From contig CAIIXF020000012.1 in assembly GCA_903813345.2 (NCBI GenBank), forward strand, positions 32,122,501 through 32,186,500: a stretch of 64,000 nt of DNA. Direction: 5' to 3'. Below are positions 32,011 to 64,000 of the stretch, in pieces. A program made the position numbers and the translations under genes. This stretch comes from Owenia fusiformis. Lineage: Eukaryota; Annelida; Polychaeta; Sabellida; Oweniidae. A model generated the notes under the pieces. That model saw nothing but the letters and a program-made list of their open reading frames with translations. It had not been told where the DNA came from and did not search any database. The first letter of the stretch is position 1. Each line of letters starts with the position of its first letter.

Positions 32011-32223
32011 TATCTCAAAGATTCGAGGTTTTCTCTCCTTTTTTGTAGGAGAGTATGTAAACCTACCATTACTGCCATCTTTAAATTAGCCTAAAACGTA
32101 TGCAAATATGGGAAGGTAAAGCCATGATGCAATAATATGTTTGTTCTCAATAATAAATATATTAATTCATCTGTTATATATCTATTTATTTATATCTCAT
32201 ATTCCTCATATATTAAATACATA

Positions 32224-32730
32224 CAGTAAAGTATTCAATTAAAATATGGTGTCAATTATAAATCTAGATCACATTTTCAATACAGTACTCAATTAAAATA
32301 TGTTGGTAATTCCAAACTTAGATCACATTTTCAATACAGTACTCAATTAAAACATGTTGGATACAGTACTCAATTAAAACATGTTGGAAATTATTTACTT
32401 AAATCAGATTTTCAATACAGTACTCAATTAAAACATGTTGGAAATTATTTACTTAAATCACATTTTCAATACAGTACTCAATTAAAACATGTTGGAAATT
32501 ATTTACTTAAATCACATTTTCAATACAGTATTCAATTAAAACATGTAGGATACAGTACTCAATTAAAACATGTTGGAAATTATTTACTTAAATCACATTT
32601 TCAATACAGTACTCAATTAAAACATGTTGGTAATTATATACTTAAATCACATTTTCAATACAGTACTCAATTAAAACATGTTGGAAATTATTTCCTTAAA
32701 TCACATTTTCAATACAGTAAACTCAGTTAA
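32224..32730. repeat. 54-bp tandem repeat
   Basis: About nine units of 54 bp with the core CAGTACTCAATTAAAACATG and AAATCACATTTTCAATA. Some units are shortened to about 27 bp, joining TTGGATACAGTACTC directly. Intergenic. Confidence 0.93.
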
Positions 32731-32739
32731 AACATGTTG

Positions 32740-32830
32740 GGCTTCAGCGCCAGCACGTTCAAACTAGGCGAGTAGGTGCCATAGCCACGAGGTTGCGAGT
32801 TCGAGACGGGTGTGCTCCTTGTGTTTATTC
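32740..32830 (+). repeat. Possible tRNA-like sequence
   Basis: GCGAGTAGG and, 20 bases later, GAGGTTGCGAGTTCGAGAC resemble pol III A and B boxes. It interrupts the end of the 54-bp array. Could be a SINE head; not a recognisable functional tRNA. Confidence 0.3.
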
Positions 32831-33419
32831 ATTCATTGGAAATTATTTACTTGAATTGAATTTTCAATACAGCACATCCTTTGGCATATTTGTAGAGGTA
32901 AAACAGGGGGAGATCGTCTTACCAGATTTCAGATACTTTTGTTGAAAAAAAGAAGTGCAAACACATATCTTTGTAATGATAAATTAAAGTTCCCAACCAA
33001 GGCATCCCCTTTATATATCACTGTTTTGTACTTTGGTATGTACACATATTTGGCAAATATGTACATTTATTTTATATGTAATATCTACAGAGTTTAAACA
33101 ATCAAAAACAGTTATCCTTCCATGTGACACTTACATGAGAACAAGCCTGTAGCCAAGATTTGCCAAGGGGGTTCACTTTCTAAACATTCCAGCAGGGGGG
33201 GGGAGTTATCTTAATCTGTATGCCACCAATATAGATTTTGAAGCTAGAAACTCAAAAAGCGGATGTCCACTTTTTCATAAGATTCCCTGCAGATATACAG
33301 AAAAGAGGTCAGATAGAATTACGAGATGTCCAATATGTGTCACCATTCATATCTCAGGTCTTTTTGATAGGTTTATAACCGTCCACTTTTTTAATCATGG
33401 TCCCCTATCATATCATAAC

Positions 33420-34470
<1,051 letters not shown>

Positions 34471-34472
34471 TC

Positions 34473-34590
34473 AGGGAGGAAATACCCAGAATTCCTAGAT
34501 GAACCCATAGCTTTGTGAAGATGAATCTCTGAAGGTTCATCTCATATGGAGAAAGATTCATCTTCTGGGGAATTCTGGGGTATTGCTCCC
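34473..34590. repeat. Family E palindromic repeat, copy 3
   Basis: AGGGAGGAAATACCCAGAAT at the start and AATTCTGGGGTATTGCTCCC at the end form the inverted pair, with TCATCT-rich centre. Confidence 0.65.
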
Positions 34591-34688
34591 TTTAACCTGT
34601 TCAAATTAAAGCATTTTTTAGTCAAAATAATTTCACAAATGCTGTCTCAAATTGACCATAGCTTAGACTAACAGGTGTAAAATATGGT

Positions 34689-34800
34689 ACACTCCCATCA
34701 AAAATTTGGGAATTTTTTTAAACAAGATGTTAATGGTGTTATGTTTGAATTTCTCATTCAAAGTCCAGTCACAATTTCCAAACTTTTGTAGGGGAGTGTA
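34689..34800. mobile_element. Family B element, short copy
   Basis: Ends CACTCCCATCAAAAATTTGGG and CCAAACTTTTGTAGGGGAGTG, flanked by TA. About 110 bp with no coding capacity. Confidence 0.6.
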
Positions 34801-35527
34801 CGTATTGCTACAGTTAACATGTACATCTGAAAATGAAAATAACATTTGAGACACAAAGTTGAGAAATTATTCTTCTCTAAAAAGTCAGTATTCTCTACTT
34901 CAACAAATCCAAATTAAAGTCAACTAGATGATTATTAAAATATAACTGAGTTAAAAGAATATTCAAAATGATGCATAAGATGGAAAACACAATAAAAAAT
35001 TAAAATGTGAGTACAATATTCAACAACATTCTAAAACAACAAGTTAATTCTCACTACAGATATTAACATCACAAAACTTTTTTACCTACTTTTTCAGTTG
35101 CATATGACAAATTGTAAGCTTAAGCCCGGGTTGAAATATTAAATTGGTTTGTTTATCACTCCCATTTTCAACTTCCCATGTTCAACCGTAACAAAATATG
35201 CGATATACATTTTTGGGACTGTTTATTGGTAAAATTTTCAGAAGGGCATTCAAGAAGTTGAAAAGTCGTTAAGACTAAGGGAAGAGCTCCATTATCCCAA
35301 TGCTGGGGGAAGGTGATAGGAAGACTTGAATAATTTTATATTAGGCTATAGTCATGTACCTAAACACACCTTAATTATAATTAATTCTTGGGAATCTTAA
35401 GGGGAAGAGAAGTCTCCAGGGCTAAGGGAGAGAGGCCAGGGGGAAGGTTGTTGTTATCCAATGGGGGATGGGGTGGAAAGGGGTCTTTATTATATTTAAT
35501 ATATAGGCTATAGTACCTAATTACATC

Positions 35528-60719
<25,192 letters not shown>

Positions 60720-61859
60720 ATATCCCGTTAATTACTACGTACAGTGTATCATTAATCAAAGTATCACACTCTTGATATCCAGGCTATTAATCCAAACATA
60801 TTTTTGTCGAATATTTCAGCATAAATAATCCATGTAATGTTCAATTAGCAAATTAATGTTCGATGTAATCCACAAATTAGTTTTCAAAATAATCCACAAA
60901 AGTGTTCAATATAATCCACAAATTAATGTTATAATCCACAAATGTGGTCAATATAGAATTTCACTCCCGATAGGATATAATCATTCAAAACTTCATCTAA
61001 TACAGATACAGTATTTATATAGAGAGATGAATCACATTATAGAAATCTCCAATTCAATATAATAACGCAGCTATCAGTCTGGCCTCTTTATGATAAATGT
61101 TGCGTTTGTTTAATTATCCGTCCATTCAATATTTAGGTAAACACATATATACCTGTGAATAATCATATAATATATTGATATGTTGGTAAACTTATATCTG
61201 TATCAATATCATGTATGCAGTGTCTGTTATTCGGTGAACAGTTATTCATTCAATACATAGCTATATACTAGCTAATACAGGTTGTATTATAGTTGCTTCT
61301 ATCAATTTGCGATAATGTGTTTTCATAATCCAGTATCCATGGTAAATACTAATGCCTCGTTAGCATTTCTATTACGATATATATGGTTATTAGATCAGTT
61401 GACATTTTATTGATATCATCTGAGGTCTTTCTGTTCTGCTCTACTGTGAGATAGGCCTACAGGCAGCTCATTTATAGGATTCTGCCGCGACATCAAAGCG
61501 ACCTTGGCTGCTGCCGTAATGCCATTGTTTCAGTGCAGTTAGGTTCGATTCTCTACAGTCGCTGTCCAATTAATAAAAGTGATCTACACGGAGCATAGTT
61601 TTTAGATTGGGAATTCAGAAATGACTAGAGAATGAGATGCCTCACGGCTTTTAATATTTATTTTTTCTCGATGTAAGAGTTCCTGTTCACTTCCTGTTCT
61701 CGAGGTTTATATTATAAATTGATTAATGAAATATTACGTGAACAATTTTTACCTGTTGTTAATTACCCCCACAGACTGACTGGATGCGATAATGTATTGC
61801 AAGGGGTAGTTTTTTAACCTTTTGTGAAATTTTTGCCCCTCAGCCTATCACGCAATTTT

Positions 61860-62130
61860 TTCATCTTCTATCATGTATTCTTCATCTTTTAACATGTATT
61901 CTTCATCTTTTAACATGCATTCTTCATTTTAAACATGTATTCTTCATCTCATCATTTAACATGTATTCTTCATATAATCATTTAACATGTATTCTTCATA
62001 TGAACATGTACTCTTCATCTTTTAACATTTATTCTTCATCTTCAACATGTATTCTTTCTCTCATCATTTAACATCTTCATCTCATCATTTAACATGTATT
62101 CGTCATCTAATGTATTCTTCTATGTTTCTT
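61860..62130. repeat. 21-bp tandem repeat (ATTCTTCATCTTTTAACATGT)
   Basis: About eleven units, some shortened or with an extra CATCATT. Upstream of rabphilin. Confidence 0.9.
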
Positions 62131-62714
62131 TTAGGTCTTAATCATTGACTGCTGCTGTATTTCATACACCTAGACCACACCTGAAAATACAAAAGAAAAA
62201 TTTTAAGAATGAGTCCAGGGATATGTTACATTTGTTATAGTTACTCAGACTTTGTTTGTTTGTTGCCTGGACAGTCTTCAAATCCTACACATTTTTTGCA
62301 GACAGATGACGTGCTATTGTGATGAATGTTAGTGACTTTTTATTCAAAACCTGACTCAGACAATAAATAACATCATATTAAAAAATGGATATCACAATGT
62401 CTAACCCTAAATACTGCTTTGTTGGCAGGGCAACCATAAACCAAATGACATAACATGAAAGGACAACTCTAATCTACTATTCAGTTGAATTATTTTTTTC
62501 TTACCAGCATGTTGTGTAGAACTGTAAAATGTAAAGTGCTAATTGTTAGAAAAAGTAAAAAAAAATCACAAGGGAACAAACCCCAAATATCCCAATCAAT
62601 GATTTAACATAAATTTGTTAAACATCCAAGACCCTCTCCCTTTAACCATTTAGGAATACATATCACATTTAAAAAATATTCTTCCCAATAAAAGATTCCT
62701 TGGTCTATTTAATA

Positions 62715-62940
62715 TACAGTGAAACCTGTATATCTGAACACCTCTCTAATTTGAACACCTCTCAATGTGAACACCTCTCAATGTGAACACTTTATCTCAG
62801 TCCCAAATTTGTTATCTCAGTCCCAAATTTGTTATCTCCAATTGACTCATATTTTAAATCAAACTTGTAAAGTGAACACCTACTAATCTGAACACTTATG
62901 GGCAATCCTAGTACCATTTGGATTTGATGGGTTTTCTGAA
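62715..62940. repeat. Pogo-like dispersed repeat
   Basis: Starts ACAGTGAAACCTGTATATCT, followed by ordered words CTCTCTAATTTGAACACCT, CTCAATGTGAACAC, GTCCCAAATTTGTTATCTC. Confidence 0.72.
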
Positions 62941-62962
62941 AACCGCTATTAAATGTCACAAC

Positions 62963-63080
62963 AAGGCATTAACATGCAAAATGTCACCACCTGTCATTTG
63001 TTACAGACACCAAACACCAAATGCCAAACACCAACCAACCGCCACCATAAAAAAGCTGGAGACTTCTTGCAAGTGATATC
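62963..63080. repeat. Family G dispersed repeat, copy 3
   Basis: Starts CAAGGCATTAACATGCAAAA and has the CACCAAACACCAAATGCC words and GCTGGAGACT, directly after a pogo-like repeat, as also happens at 45621-45800. Confidence 0.68.
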
Positions 63081-64000
63081 CACCATAAAAACTTATACAT
63101 TGTAAACATGGGAATAATCTCTATATTTAAAACAATTAGGGATCTTGCATCAATGCAAACCTAATATGCTTATCGTATTAGTACAAACCCATCATAAATG
63201 TCAGGGAAATTGCCTCAATTGTAGTATATACAAATACAACAAAAAACGCTATTAATATAAATCAATTGAAATCTAATTCTCTGAGGGTTTACTGATTCAA
63301 GGTCCTTTCATGCATGGCCTGCATATGAGATCGATGTATGGGCATACTCAACATTCTGTGTTAATGAATAGTGTATTCCTATAGGGGTTAATCTCCACTG
63401 ACCGACAAGGGAATTCAAGAGCAAATTCCGTCACATTAGACTTATGGATTTATCAATGGGAATATAATGAAACGTGTTCATCCGAACAACTCTCTAATCT
63501 GAAACTCTCAATGGAAATGCAGTAAAACATTTTCATCCAAACAACTCTCTAATCTGGCCAACCCTCTAATCCCAGCTCCAGTAGTGTCCAGATAAGACAG
63601 GTTTTATATTAACCTTTTGTTATTGTGAGAGATTTTAGCATTAAGTCCTGCATCTACAAATGTCTGTAACCCCTTTCCATCTGCACCCCGCTTCCCTCTA
63701 TTTATAAGTCTCTAGTACCCCCCCCCCCAATCTACAAGCTGCAAGTCTCTACCCACCATCTAATATATATATAATATATATTCTCTGGATCCATATCTAC
63801 TTCACTTCTCTGGAGATGAGTTATATAGGAGTGAGAGTCACAAGGGCTGAAATGAGATTTACTCATTACTTCATTGAAGAGAATAAAAAATTGAATTTGT
63901 TAAGTAATCGAAGTAAGTCTTTCTTTGAGTCTCATGGCAGGGGTGGATCTGGAAACTAACAAGGGGGGGGGCCCAAATTTCAAGTCTGAAAGATTCTCTC

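Larger units (their letters stand above)
60720..64000. other. Region upstream of rabphilin, repeats only
   Basis: No coding exon recognised. The 5'UTR and promoter of rabphilin should lie here or beyond, but I see no clear core promoter. Holds a 21-bp tandem array, pogo-like repeats, one family G copy and the start of a family H copy (63938-64000). Confidence 0.5.

Noticed and set aside
32224..32730. Regular 54-bp repeats that might suggest a CRISPR array
   Set aside because: The units are contiguous with no unique spacers, and the genome is eukaryotic.

Overview
This is eukaryotic (animal) DNA. It is AT-rich, intron-dense and full of short inverted-repeat transposons, and its genes are typical of an invertebrate metazoan. 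The gene content (a Toll-like receptor with few or no coding introns, a single-exon class A GPCR, an intron-rich cytosolic phospholipase A2 and a rabphilin) and the repeat style (mariner-like, pogo-like, tRNA-SINE and fold-back elements) would fit a marine invertebrate such as an echinoderm, hemichordate or lophotrochozoan. The sequence alone does not settle the phylum.

Layout. 1-1.4 kb: leader of a Toll-like receptor, with a candidate 5'UTR intron. 1.38-4.42 kb (+): the receptor, broken into two reading frames by a frameshift and an interruption of about 180 bp. 7.34-20.5 kb (-): group IV cytosolic phospholipase A2 (cPLA2), with fifteen well-supported coding exons plus one inferred 22-nt microexon; its 5' end is not found. 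20.6-25.5 kb: a truncated LINE and an 878-bp giant fold-back element. 25.55-26.86 kb (+): an intact seven-transmembrane receptor. 26.9-35.5 kb: nested DNA transposons and two satellite arrays. 35.5-60.7 kb (-): a complete rabphilin gene, with fifteen coding exons, 633 codons plus stop, an N-terminal Rab-binding/zinc-finger region resembling Noc2, and two C2 domains. 60.7-64 kb: repeats only.

I reconstructed the exons of both minus-strand genes base by base. The phases close (rabphilin totals 1902 nt, 634 codons), and the cPLA2 frame closes only if one small extra exon lies between 9.70 and 10.11 kb.

The most unusual feature is shared by the two intron-rich genes. In each, a minisatellite has grown out of an exon-intron boundary and carries the splice site with it. 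In cPLA2, the 3' end of a C2-domain exon plus its donor is repeated through about 1 kb of intron, partly as a 236-bp higher-order repeat. In rabphilin, an acceptor plus the start of its exon is repeated about ten times. Rabphilin also has a second, diverged copy of its zinc-finger half-exon (a candidate mutually exclusive exon), and around both copies there are truncated duplicates that often keep the acceptor. In each array only the exon-proximal site keeps the reading frame open, so the others would be decoys or silent.

Functionally, cPLA2 (Ca2+-triggered arachidonate release) and rabphilin (Ca2+/Rab3/Rab27-linked exocytosis) are both C2-domain proteins, but nothing here shows co-regulation. 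This is ordinary animal gene neighbourhood, not an operon.
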